Positions 20,803-29,049 of a stretch of DNA of 50,416 nucleotides are shown one piece after another. Below the pieces are notes generated by a model. The model made no database searches. It saw nothing but the letters and a program-made list of their open reading frames with translations, and was not told the origin of the DNA. The translations under genes and the position numbers were made by a program. Every line of letters starts with the position of its first letter. Position 1 is the first letter of the stretch. Source of the stretch: a virus; IMG/VR virus record IMGVR_UViG_3300036822_000288, positions 1-50,416 of that record. The stretch is one strand, 5' to 3'.

Positions 20803-21428
20803 TGACCCGTGACCAGTTTAAGAAGGCTGCCGGTATCATGGATGCCCTGGCGGATAAGTGGTTCCCACACGTAGCCGCAGCCATGCAAGAATTCGGCATT
20901 GATACACCAAAGCGCCAGGCGTATTTCATTGCGCAGATCGGCACCGAATCAACCGGATTCACCCGCGTATCAGAAAGCCTGAACTACAGCGTTGAAGGGC
21001 TGAAAATCTTCAACTCCCGACTGACAGAAGCACAGCGCCAGCAGCTTGGACGCCAGCCCGGCGCCGCATCTCTGTCTGCTGAACGACAGGCGGCAATTGC
21101 CAATCTGGTATATGGCGGGCGCTACGGGAATAACCTTAATGGCGATGGCTGGAAATATCGCGGTCGTGGCCTTAAACAGGTGACGTTCCGCGCTAACTAC
21201 GAAGCCTGCGGCAAAGCGCTCGGCCTTCCACTGCTCGATAATCCTGACCTGCTGTTACAGGATGCCAACGCCGCCCGTTCTGCAGGATGGTTCTGGAAAG
21301 CCAATAACTGCAACCAGTACGCCGACCACGACGACATTATTGGCCTGACCCGCGTGATTAATGGCGGCTCAAATGGCCTGGCAGATCGACGCGCACGTAC
21401 TGACAAAGCTTTGCAGGTGCTCCTATGA
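20799..21428 (+). CDS. Endolysin (glycoside hydrolase family 19)
   Basis: The 209-aa protein is a GH19 chitinase-like muramidase: YFIAQIGTESTGFTR holds catalytic Glu50, and YRGRGLKQVTFRANY and INGGSNGLADRRART are family signatures. It cuts peptidoglycan after holin opens the membrane. It has no signal peptide. Its ATG pair overlaps the holin stop by 4 bp. Confidence 0.93.
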   Translation: MMTRDQFKKAAGIMDALADKWFPHVAAAMQEFGIDTPKRQAYFIAQIGTESTGFTRVSESLNYSVEGLKIFNSRLTEAQRQQLGRQPGAASLSAERQAAIANLVYGGRYGNNLNGDGWKYRGRGLKQVTFRANYEACGKALGLPLLDNPDLLLQDANAARSAGWFWKANNCNQYADHDDIIGLTRVINGGSNGLADRRARTDKALQVLL

Positions 21429-21826
21429 CAGGTAAAGCAAGAATGGCCCGATATCGCCGGTTCATCCCCGCGTTGTTCTCAATCATCATCATCAGCTTTG
21501 TCGGCAAGCTCTGGTATGACAATGCCAATCTGACTGAAAGGAACAACCGCCTGCGAGAACAGTTCCTGATGGCGAATGAGCGCAACATGAAGTTTGCAGA
21601 AGGCATCGGACCGATTACGAAGCGGCTCGATAGCCTGGCTAAAACGCTCGATGAAGAATCACGTCGCCGCTCTACCGCTGAGGCACGGGCCAATTCTCTC
21701 CAGAAAGAAAACGAGTTTCTGCGTAACAGCAAGCAGTGCTCGATTTCGATTGATCCGAATGCAGTGCAGAAGGGCTCGAAAGACCCGAGCGCCGTAATCA
21801 TCCAGGCAGCCCCGGCAGGTGAATGA
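21425..21826 (+). CDS. LysB-like membrane-anchored coiled-coil protein (DUF2570-like)
   Basis: The 133-aa protein has a basic N-terminus, one membrane helix (FIPALFSIIIISFVGKLWY), a long coiled coil and a soluble tail. It is i-spanin-like in form, but a second such gene with an embedded Rz1 follows. In P2-type cassettes LysB occupies this place and adjusts lysis timing. The 4-bp overlaps tie it to both neighbours. Confidence 0.65.
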   Translation: MTGKARMARYRRFIPALFSIIIISFVGKLWYDNANLTERNNRLREQFLMANERNMKFAEGIGPITKRLDSLAKTLDEESRRRSTAEARANSLQKENEFLRNSKQCSISIDPNAVQKGSKDPSAVIIQAAPAGE

Positions 21827-22212
21827 TGAAATGGTTGGCTGATAACTGGAAGGTGTTCGCCGTCATCGCATTAATCGCCGCCGCCATAGGGTACGGAGAG
21901 ATTCGTTACCGCAATGGCTGGTATGCCCACAGCGCCAAAGTTAACGCTGACTATGCACTGAAGAAGCAGAAGGCCGAAGCCAAGCTTGTTCCAATTGAGC
22001 AGAAGGCGGCAGCAGCCAATGCAGATGGCAAAGTTATCTACCGAACCATTACCCGCGACGTGGTGAAATATGTTCAGGATCCGAATCGCACTGTGTGCAG
22101 GTTTGATGATGATGCTGTCAGCATGCGGCAGCGAGCAATCGACGCGGCCAACAATATCGCAGGATTTGATGATCCCGCCGTGCAAATTCAGCCAGGCGGG
22201 AAAGGACAGTGA
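21823..22212 (+). CDS. Rz: i-spanin (Rz-like)
   Basis: The 129-aa protein has an N-terminal membrane helix (VFAVIALIAAAIGYG) and a periplasmic coiled region (ALKKQKAEAKLVPIEQKAAA). A lipoprotein gene begins within its 3' part, as Rz1 does in Rz. Spanins fuse inner and outer membranes in the last step of lysis. Confidence 0.78.
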   Translation: MMKWLADNWKVFAVIALIAAAIGYGEIRYRNGWYAHSAKVNADYALKKQKAEAKLVPIEQKAAAANADGKVIYRTITRDVVKYVQDPNRTVCRFDDDAVSMRQRAIDAANNIAGFDDPAVQIQPGGKGQ

Positions 22213-22309
22213 TGCAGACCTCCAATCGGATGTTGAGAATGCGGAGTGTGGGAGAACGCTCCGCCTGAACACCTACCGATGGCAGGCCTGGTACCGGGCA
22301 TCTCAATAA
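22070..22309 (+). CDS. Rz1: o-spanin (Rz1-like lipoprotein), embedded in Rz
   Basis: The 79-aa frame starts MFRIRIALCAGLMMMLSAC; the lipobox LSAC puts the lipid on Cys19. It shares 143 bp with Rz in another frame and runs past its end, the overlapping Rz/Rz1 design. A GTGGTGAAAT ribosome site precedes the ATG. It should be the outer-membrane partner of Rz. Confidence 0.8.
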   Translation: MFRIRIALCAGLMMMLSACGSEQSTRPTISQDLMIPPCKFSQAGKDSDADLQSDVENAECGRTLRLNTYRWQAWYRASQ

Positions 22310-22398
22310 CATTGACGGACTCGTCAGCTAAATTATTGATTGCATTTAGATAAATTGATATCTAACGTATCTCTTGTGGACAAACGCAGGAGGTAATT

Positions 22399-22707
22399 AT
22401 GACCAAGTTAACAGTTGAAAGAACTCTCGTGTATCGTGGAAATGATGGGAGCCTGACCCGTTACGAAATATTAGTTAACGATCAGAATCCGGCTAACAAT
22501 GTGGACTCCATCAATGTTTATCGCGAAAAGCTGTTGGATGAAGGGAACGCCTGGATTAGGACTAAAGATGAAATTTCTTTAGACCATCTCGGAATTCCGA
22601 GAAACGGAGGTTTTCAAACTTCCATCCAGCCTTACATGAGAGCGAGTAGGGACATAAGCTCAGCGGTTGAAGAGTGCAACAAGCACTGGTCAAAACATTA
22701 CGCATAA
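22399..22707 (+). CDS. Hypothetical phage protein (102 aa)
   Basis: MTKLTVERTLVYRGNDGSLT begins an alpha/beta protein with a strong AGGAGG site and its own terminator just after. It looks like an independently expressed cargo gene between lysis and packaging genes. Function unknown. Confidence 0.68.
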   Translation: MTKLTVERTLVYRGNDGSLTRYEILVNDQNPANNVDSINVYREKLLDEGNAWIRTKDEISLDHLGIPRNGGFQTSIQPYMRASRDISSAVEECNKHWSKHYA

Positions 22708-22728
22708 CCGCCTACGGGCGGTTTTTTA
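22706..22728 (+). terminator. Rho-independent terminator
   Basis: ACCGCC-TACG-GGCGGT followed by TTTTT, overlapping the preceding stop codon. It lies within the late operon. Confidence 0.85.
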
Positions 22729-22738
22729 TTGTGGATAA

Positions 22739-22766
22739 TAAGGCGACCTGACCGGCCGCCTTATTT
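22739..22766. terminator. Possible bidirectional terminator
   Basis: AAGGCG and CGCCTT flank an 11-nt loop, with T-rich sequence on both sides. It lies between two convergent genes. Confidence 0.4.
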
Positions 22767-22768
22767 AA

Positions 22769-22951
22769 TTACCAGCTTTCTTCTTTGTACTCTTTAAGCG
22801 AAGTGCCATTGAAATAGGCGCTTTTACGCTCTGAATCTAAGAACCATTCGCAATAGTATTGCTCTCTCTCATCATCGAATGAGCCGACAGTCATAAGTGG
22901 ACCGCCTGAATTCAGCTGCACAACGCATCCGTCTGGAAAGGTTTGGGCCAT
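22769..22951 (-). CDS. YodC-family protein (DUF2158)
   Basis: The 60-aa protein fits DUF2158: FPDGCVVQLNSGGPLMTVGSF and YYCEWFLDSERKSAYF, a small SH3-like beta protein. The gene runs against the late operon between lysis and terminase genes and has its own AAGGAGATTT ribosome site, the layout of a lysogenically expressed moron. Function of the family is unknown. Confidence 0.82.
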   Translation of the reverse strand: MAQTFPDGCVVQLNSGGPLMTVGSFDDEREQYYCEWFLDSERKSAYFNGTSLKEYKEESW

Positions 22952-22982
22952 AAAAATCTCCTTATCTTAAAAGCGAAAGCAA

Positions 22983-23552
22983 ATGGCACTCACTGACAAA
23001 CAAGAAATGTTCTGTTGCGAGTACCTCATCGATTTGAACGCCACGCAAGCGGCTATTCGGGCGGGGTACAGCGAAAAGACTGCAAACCGAACCGGATCTG
23101 AAAACCTGTCAAAACCTGACATTGCGCAACGCATCATAGAACTTAAATCAAGTCGTAACGAAAGGGTAGAGATTAACGCGGACTACGTGCTCCGTCGCTT
23201 GGTAGAGATAGACGAAATGGATGTGCTCGACATCCTCAAAGATGACGGCGGCCTAAAGATGGTCCACCAATGGCCTAAGGTATGGCGCACCACTTTAAGC
23301 GGGCTGGACATCCTCACTACCGTAACCAACTTTGATGAAACGACGATGGAGAACATCCTCAAGAAGATTAAGTGGCCGGATAAGGTTAAGAACCTTGAGC
23401 TGCTTGGCAAGCACATCAGCGTGATGGCATTCAAAGAACAGGCGTCACATGAGCACACTGGTAAGAATGGCGGACCTATCGAAGTGGCAACGCTGACCAA
23501 AGACGAATACAAAACTGCGCGGCGGGAGATGTTGGAGGATGACGACTGCTGA
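22983..23552 (+). CDS. Terminase small subunit
   Basis: The 189-aa protein has the Terminase_2 N-terminus: LTDKQEMFCCEYLIDLNATQ, AAIRAGYSEKTANRTGSE, a helix-turn-helix that recognises the packaging site. It overlaps the large subunit by 14 bp. The initiation sequence (cos or pac) should be near but I cannot identify it. Confidence 0.9.
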   Translation: MALTDKQEMFCCEYLIDLNATQAAIRAGYSEKTANRTGSENLSKPDIAQRIIELKSSRNERVEINADYVLRRLVEIDEMDVLDILKDDGGLKMVHQWPKVWRTTLSGLDILTTVTNFDETTMENILKKIKWPDKVKNLELLGKHISVMAFKEQASHEHTGKNGGPIEVATLTKDEYKTARREMLEDDDC

Positions 23553-25023
23553 GCAGAAGAATTACGCGCGCCGCTTAGAGTGCGAAGAGGATGGGCTGTA
23601 TTACGCCAGATACTTTTTCAAGCAGCGCACCGGCGGCAAGATGATTGTCGCACCGCACCACAAAGTGATTCAGCAAACGCTCGATCGCGTAATCAGCGGT
23701 GAGATAACCCGGCTTATCATCAATGTCCCCCCTGGCTACACCAAAACCGAGTTGGCGACCATCAACATGATGGGACGTGGACTCACGCTGAACAATCGCG
23801 CACGCTTCATGCACCTGTCGTACTCACACAATCTGGCGCTTCTCAACTCATCGACCGCGCGCGGCATGATTAAGTCGAAAGCCTACCAGAGCATGTGGCC
23901 GATGGAATTGCGCGACGATGCAGACAGTAAGGCGATGTGGTGGAACGAGTTTGGCGGCGGAGTTTATGCATCATCAGCTGCTGGTCAGGTTACTGGCTTT
24001 CGTGCCGGACACATGGAGCCAGGCTGGCAGGGCGCGCTAATTATCGATGATCCGGTAAAGCCGGATGACGCCTACAGCGAAACTGTTCGTGATGGCGTGA
24101 ATAACCGTTTTAACGAAACCATCAAATCACGTCTGGCGATTGAAACAACGCCGATGATCGTGATTATGCAGCGCATTCACTACCACGACCTGAGCGGTTA
24201 TCTGCTTCGTGGCGGCAGTGGTGAAAAGTGGCACCACCTGAATCTTCCTGTGCTGATCGACAACAGCCAGAGTTACTCCGAACAGTACCCAGATAACACC
24301 CACGCGGTTCCGATTGACCATGGTCTACCTGATGGCTGGCTGTGGCCGTTCAAGCACAACGAAACGCACCGAGTATCGCTATTCTCGCATCGCCGCACCG
24401 CTGAAGCGCAGTACATGCAGAAGCCTCGCCGCTTCAACGCTGAAGGCGCGCTGTGGACTGAGGCGATGATAAGCGCGTCTCATGCTCTCAATATCAAGCA
24501 TGAGAAAGTGCGTACAGTTGTCGCAATTGACCCGCAGGCTACCAACAGCGAAGAGAGCGATGAGTCGGGGATTGTGGTTGCCAGCGCCTATGGTGCCGGT
24601 GACAAAAAGCAATTCACGGTCGATGCGGATTACAGCGGTAAGTTCTCTCCAGCTGGATGGGCGAAAAAGGCAATGTTTGCCTACGAAGAGCATGATGCTG
24701 ATGCGATAGTTATCGAAACCAATCAGGGCGGTGACATGGCAGAGGAAACTCTGCGCAATGCTGGCTTTAAGGGGCGCGTTATTCGCGTACACGCCAGCAA
24801 AGGTAAGTATGCCCGCGCTGAACCAATATCCGCGCTCTATGAGCAGGGGAGAGTGGCGAACCGTGGGAATCTCTACGTACTGGAAAATCAGTTGATGGAG
24901 TACGTGCCAACTACCGCCAAAAAGTCCCCCGATCGCCTTGATGCGATGGTTTACGCACTCACTGAATTGGGCGGCGCCCAGCCAATGGGCATGATGATTC
25001 CGAAACGCCTCCAAGGCAGATAA
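23539..25023 (+). CDS. Terminase large subunit
   Basis: The 494-aa motor protein has Walker A NVPPGYTKT (residues 62-70), Walker B ALIIDD (Asp170, Asp171) and an RNase H-like nuclease domain beginning VVAIDPQ and ending SPDRLDAMVYAL. It pumps DNA into the prohead and makes the cuts. The ATG is internal to the end of the small-subunit gene (GGAGGATG). Confidence 0.95.
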   Translation: MTTAEQKNYARRLECEEDGLYYARYFFKQRTGGKMIVAPHHKVIQQTLDRVISGEITRLIINVPPGYTKTELATINMMGRGLTLNNRARFMHLSYSHNLALLNSSTARGMIKSKAYQSMWPMELRDDADSKAMWWNEFGGGVYASSAAGQVTGFRAGHMEPGWQGALIIDDPVKPDDAYSETVRDGVNNRFNETIKSRLAIETTPMIVIMQRIHYHDLSGYLLRGGSGEKWHHLNLPVLIDNSQSYSEQYPDNTHAVPIDHGLPDGWLWPFKHNETHRVSLFSHRRTAEAQYMQKPRRFNAEGALWTEAMISASHALNIKHEKVRTVVAIDPQATNSEESDESGIVVASAYGAGDKKQFTVDADYSGKFSPAGWAKKAMFAYEEHDADAIVIETNQGGDMAEETLRNAGFKGRVIRVHASKGKYARAEPISALYEQGRVANRGNLYVLENQLMEYVPTTAKKSPDRLDAMVYALTELGGAQPMGMMIPKRLQGR

Positions 25024-25041
25024 CCCACCAACGGACAAACC

Positions 25042-26391
25042 ATGACTGACAAATTAACGCTCGCCGTCAATCACGCGCTGAATGACGTCAGGCTTGCCCG
25101 TGCGCGGGAGATGGCATTTAACCCCGGCATGGGGCTGGATGCGAAGCGTGAGAGCGCCTGGTGCGAATATGGCTTCAAAGAAAACCTGACGTTTGATGAT
25201 CTATACAAACTGTACCGTCGCGGTGGTATCGCCCACGGCGCGGTGAACAAACTTGTTTCGAATTGCTGGAAAACAAACCCGCAGGTAATTGAGGGTGAGC
25301 AGTCTGACGACTCCAGAGAATTAACCGCATGGGAGCGGGCAAGTAACCAGGTATTCACACACCGTTTCTGGCGAGCATTCGCTAAAGCTGACGCCCGTCG
25401 TCTGGTTGGTCGCTGGGCTGGCATCCTTCTGCACATCAAAGACAGCAAGAGCTGGGATCAGCCTGTTGTTAAGGGAAAGGCTCTTCAGAAGATAACTCCT
25501 GTATGGGCCAGCGCGCTGAAGGTCGGCACCCGCGACGGCAATGGCTCCATCACCATGTGGCAGTACACCGAATCACTTTCTGATGGCAGCACGGCGCAGC
25601 GCAATATTCACCCTGACCGCGTGCTGATCATCGGCGATATGTCTGATGACGAAATCGGCTTCCTCGAGCCGGGTTACAACGCCTTTGTAAGTCTGGAAAA
25701 AGTCGAAGGTGGATCGGGTGAGTCATTCCTGAAAAACGCCGCACGCCAGCAGAATATCAACTTCGATAAAGAGGTCGATTTCAATAATTTGGCCTCGATG
25801 TACGGCGTATCGGTTGATGAGTTGCAGGAGCGATACAACGAAGCTGCCCGCGAGATCAACCGAGGGAATGACACGCTCCTCATTACTCAAGGCGCTCAGG
25901 TCACTTCAATGGTCAATGCGGTATCTGACCCGTCCCCGACCTATGACGTCAACCTGAAGACCATAAGCGCCTCTGTGGACATTCCTTCTCGAATTATCGT
26001 AGGTAACCAGTCCGGCGAGCGCGCCAGCACTGAAGACCAGATTTACTTTAACGGTCGCTGCCAGTCACGCCGAGGTGATCTGTCATTTGATGTTGAGGAT
26101 ATGGCTGACAAGCTCATATACCTGCAGATCATCAAGCCGTTGGCAAAGTTCAGCATCGTGTGGGATGAGCTAAACGAGCAGTCGCCCTCCGACAAGCTTG
26201 ATAGCGCCACCAAGATGAGCAGCATCAACCAGACATCACTGGCATCTGGTGAACAGGTCTTCACGGTTGATGAGATTCGTGTGGCCGCAGGATATGAGCC
26301 AGGCGGCAGCGAGCCACTACCAGAGGATGAGGAAGATGGCGAAGCTGAAGAAGAAACCCAAACCAGCGATCCTGCCAAGCAACAAGCTTGA
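25042..26391 (+). CDS. Portal protein (DUF1073 type)
   Basis: The 449-aa protein opens the head-gene cluster and matches DUF1073 portals: YRRGGIAHGAVNKLVSNCWK, HIKDSKSWDQP and STEDQIYFNGRCQSRRGD. Portals form the dodecameric DNA channel. The end is an acidic, low-complexity segment (EDEEDGEAEEE). Its 3' end overlaps the MuF gene by 56 bp. Confidence 0.88.
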   Translation: MTDKLTLAVNHALNDVRLARAREMAFNPGMGLDAKRESAWCEYGFKENLTFDDLYKLYRRGGIAHGAVNKLVSNCWKTNPQVIEGEQSDDSRELTAWERASNQVFTHRFWRAFAKADARRLVGRWAGILLHIKDSKSWDQPVVKGKALQKITPVWASALKVGTRDGNGSITMWQYTESLSDGSTAQRNIHPDRVLIIGDMSDDEIGFLEPGYNAFVSLEKVEGGSGESFLKNAARQQNINFDKEVDFNNLASMYGVSVDELQERYNEAAREINRGNDTLLITQGAQVTSMVNAVSDPSPTYDVNLKTISASVDIPSRIIVGNQSGERASTEDQIYFNGRCQSRRGDLSFDVEDMADKLIYLQIIKPLAKFSIVWDELNEQSPSDKLDSATKMSSINQTSLASGEQVFTVDEIRVAAGYEPGGSEPLPEDEEDGEAEEETQTSDPAKQQA

Positions 26392-27301
26392 CCCGACCGG
26401 AGTTGACCGGCTTGAGCGTGGCGCGATGCGCGACTATGCCAGGCGACTAAAGCAAGTCAGCAACCGCTACATCGAACTTCTCAACCGCATCCCGGTGGAG
26501 CCCGCAGTAAACCAGCGTTACACCTTCCAGTTAGATCAGACCATGCTGTCGATGCTGTTGCAGAACGGCGATTCACTCGTTGATGAAATCCTGCTGCAGG
26601 GCGGCGAGTTCAATCCGTGGCTGTTTCAGGATTACGTGTCGCCATCGTATCAGCGCGGCACGGCGCAGGAGTTTGCCAACCTCTCTCAGCAGTCGGCAGC
26701 ATATGAGGCATATCGCGGTAGTGTGCAGGACATACTCCTCAGCGACGCGTATCAAAACCGCCTGGTGCTGGTCAGGGCGCGCACCTTCGAAGAGATGAAA
26801 GGCCTGTCGGCTGATGTGAAGCAAAACCTATCACGCGTACTGACTGATGGCATTGGCCGGGGGCAAAACCCGAAAGATGTAGCTAGGCGAATTCGCGATC
26901 AGATAGGCATTGAGCAGGGTCGCGCTAACCGCATTGCCAGAACCGAGATAACTACGGCGCTACGCCGCGCACGATGGGATGAGCACGACTCAGCCAGTGA
27001 CGATCTCGGTCTTAACGTCATGCTGCTGCACCTGTCCGCATTGAGCCCTACAACGCGCCAGACGCACGCCTTTCGGCACGGCAAGCTCTACACCTCAGAA
27101 GAGGTTCGCGACTGGTACAGCATCAACGGTAACGCGATCAATTGTAAGTGCTCTCAAGTCACCGTCCTGGTTGATGAAAAGGGCGTACCACTCAACTCTT
27201 CCGTCATCGATATCGCCAAAAAAGAGTTTACCCAGACATGGGGTAAGCGCATGGCAACCAACAAAACACATCACTGCTGCGACCATAAGCACGCGGCCTA
27301 A
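26336..27301 (+). CDS. MuF-type head morphogenesis protein (SPP1 gp7-like)
   Basis: The start MAKLKKKPKP follows GATGAGGAAG within the portal gene (321 aa). The C-terminal MuF domain is clear: GRANRIARTEITTALRRARWD, FRHGKLYTSEEVRDWY and the cysteine pair NCKCS. Such proteins bind the portal and are carried in the head. The last residues (THHCCDHKH) are rich in His/Cys and may bind metal. Confidence 0.87.
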   Translation: MAKLKKKPKPAILPSNKLDPTGVDRLERGAMRDYARRLKQVSNRYIELLNRIPVEPAVNQRYTFQLDQTMLSMLLQNGDSLVDEILLQGGEFNPWLFQDYVSPSYQRGTAQEFANLSQQSAAYEAYRGSVQDILLSDAYQNRLVLVRARTFEEMKGLSADVKQNLSRVLTDGIGRGQNPKDVARRIRDQIGIEQGRANRIARTEITTALRRARWDEHDSASDDLGLNVMLLHLSALSPTTRQTHAFRHGKLYTSEEVRDWYSINGNAINCKCSQVTVLVDEKGVPLNSSVIDIAKKEFTQTWGKRMATNKTHHCCDHKHAA

Positions 27302-27314
27302 TCGAGAGATAACC

Positions 27315-28589
27315 ATGACTATGCAGGTCAACGTCACCACCAGGGTGAACAGTCAGGCTATTCGCCGTGAAACGTATAACGGTCGTGAACATCTGGTTCT
27401 GCCGAGCTACACGCTGCCGGCCAACGTTGTGATGAACGGCGGCCTTTATTCGGCATCAGAAATCGACGCTCACTATCAGGGGCTGGAAGGCACGCTGGCA
27501 CCGCTTGGTCATCCTACGGTGAACGGCCAGTTTGTTTCCGCTTTCTCGCCTGAAGGCATCAACGCGGGTCACATCGGCGCGTGGAACCGCAACGTTAAGA
27601 AGTCCGGCAACCGCGTCTATGCCGAGAAGTGGGTCGATACCACCGTAGCCAATCAGAGCGAAGGCGGTCGCGAACTGCTGGAGCGTGTAGCTGCAATTGA
27701 GCGTGGCGACGATGTGCCGCCGATTCACACCAGCGTTGCCGTATTCCTCGAGCAACTTGAAGCCAACGAAGAACAGAAGGCGCAAGGCATTGAGTGGGTA
27801 GCGAAGATCAACGCAATGGACCATGACGCCATCCTGTTACATGAGGTCGGCGCCGCGCAGCCAGAGCAGGGCGTTGGCCTGATGGTTAATGCTGACCAGG
27901 CTAAAACGCTGCAGGCGAATTCAGGCGCGCTGATTGGCGAGTCATATCGCGAACGCGAGCGCCGACTTGAACAGGCCGCGCGCGATAAGTTTGCCACCGG
28001 CCCCGACGATTATGCATGGATTGCTGATTTCACCGACTCGCAGGCGATCGTCATCCGCAATGGTGGTGATGCGCAGGTTTACGGCTACAGCACCGAGGGC
28101 GGCAAAATCAACTTTGATGACACCGGCGCAAAAGTTGCGCGTCAGGAGTCATGGGTCGCCATCGCCGCCAACAAAATCAAATCTCTTTTCACTCCGCAGG
28201 AAGCTCCTGCAACAAACCACCAAACGGAGGGCGATATGCCTTTAACCAAAGAAGAACTGGAACAGATCGGCACTATCGTCAGCGGCGCAATCGCTGCAAA
28301 TAACGAAGCGTCACTGAAGCCAATCACTGATGCGCTGGCTGGCATTCAGGCGAATCAGGCAACTCTCGCTGAAACCCTGACCGCTAACTCCCGTGCTGAA
28401 GAGCAAACCATGCGCGATGCAGTTAAAGCGGTGCATGGCGAAATCATTGCCAATGCCCTGAGCGGTGAAGCGCTGAAAGAGATGTTCAGCAAGATGGGAG
28501 AAGCCACTCAGATCGGCACCAACAACGCGCAGAAACCAGCGGTTTCTGGCGCACCAGACCCGGCTTCATACTTTGGAGGTGCAGCATAA
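27315..28589 (+). CDS. DUF2213 head protein with C-terminal scaffold region
   Basis: The 424-aa protein starts MTMQVNVTTRVNSQAIRRET and is like DUF2213 proteins (LGHPTVNGQFVSAFSPEGI), which precede capsid genes and probably act as prohead protease. The last 117 residues are helical and scaffold-like and are preceded in frame by a strong ribosome site. The fused protease-scaffold layout recalls lambda C/Nu3. Confidence 0.82.
   Translation: MTMQVNVTTRVNSQAIRRETYNGREHLVLPSYTLPANVVMNGGLYSASEIDAHYQGLEGTLAPLGHPTVNGQFVSAFSPEGINAGHIGAWNRNVKKSGNRVYAEKWVDTTVANQSEGGRELLERVAAIERGDDVPPIHTSVAVFLEQLEANEEQKAQGIEWVAKINAMDHDAILLHEVGAAQPEQGVGLMVNADQAKTLQANSGALIGESYRERERRLEQAARDKFATGPDDYAWIADFTDSQAIVIRNGGDAQVYGYSTEGGKINFDDTGAKVARQESWVAIAANKIKSLFTPQEAPATNHQTEGDMPLTKEELEQIGTIVSGAIAANNEASLKPITDALAGIQANQATLAETLTANSRAEEQTMRDAVKAVHGEIIANALSGEALKEMFSKMGEATQIGTNNAQKPAVSGAPDPASYFGGAA
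28236..28589 (+). CDS. Predicted scaffold from an internal start (117 aa)
   Basis: Within the DUF2213 gene and in frame, AACGGAGGGCGAT precedes ATG 28236. The product MPLTKEELEQIGTIVSGAI is helical, acidic and rich in Ala/Gln, as scaffolds are. Internal initiation is inferred. Confidence 0.55.
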   Translation: MPLTKEELEQIGTIVSGAIAANNEASLKPITDALAGIQANQATLAETLTANSRAEEQTMRDAVKAVHGEIIANALSGEALKEMFSKMGEATQIGTNNAQKPAVSGAPDPASYFGGAA

Positions 28590-29035
28590 TGCCACGCTAT
28601 CGCCGCGTTAATATCGACGGTCAGTCTCTGTACAAGACCGAAACCCGCGTTACTGCTGCAGCCTTGCTGCCGGGTACTGCGGCTGTCATCAACGACGACA
28701 ACGAGTTTGCGCAAGCCACCGCGCTGGCCGGTCGTATCTACATCATCGACCCTGCTTACCACCAGGGGCTGAACATCACCGAGGCAGTGCCTGCTGGTGA
28801 TTCCGCTGTGGGTAATTACGTCGAAGAAGGTCGCGAACTTGCTCTGCTGTGTGGCCCTGCCACCTATGGCAAGGATGACCCGATCAAGCTGGGAACCAAT
28901 GGTCAGTTCACTAAGGCAACAGGCGACACCGATTCGGTGATCGGCTACAGCCAGGACGATGCGACCATCGCGGCCAGCACCACCGATTTCATCCGCGTGC
29001 GCATGCGCGTCGGCACCGTTGCCGATGGCGCTTAA
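28589..29035 (+). CDS. Capsid decoration-like protein
   Basis: The 148-aa protein lies between the protease/scaffold and capsid genes. It is beta-rich, with ALAGRIYIIDPAYHQGL and SAVGNYVEEGREL, like head decoration/stabilisation proteins at this position. Its ATG follows GGAGGTGCAGCATA and overlaps the preceding stop by 1 bp. Confidence 0.75.
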   Translation: MPRYRRVNIDGQSLYKTETRVTAAALLPGTAAVINDDNEFAQATALAGRIYIIDPAYHQGLNITEAVPAGDSAVGNYVEEGRELALLCGPATYGKDDPIKLGTNGQFTKATGDTDSVIGYSQDDATIAASTTDFIRVRMRVGTVADGA

Positions 29036-29049
29036 TCAGGAGATAGACA

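Noticed and set aside
22739-22983. A cos or pac site beside the small terminase gene
   Set aside because: The position is right, but I see no recognisable cohesive-end or binding-site pattern, so I make no claim.
24379-25038. Minus-strand 219-aa frame opposite the large terminase
   Set aside because: It is long but fully antisense to a clearly conserved gene, with no ribosome site or known domain.
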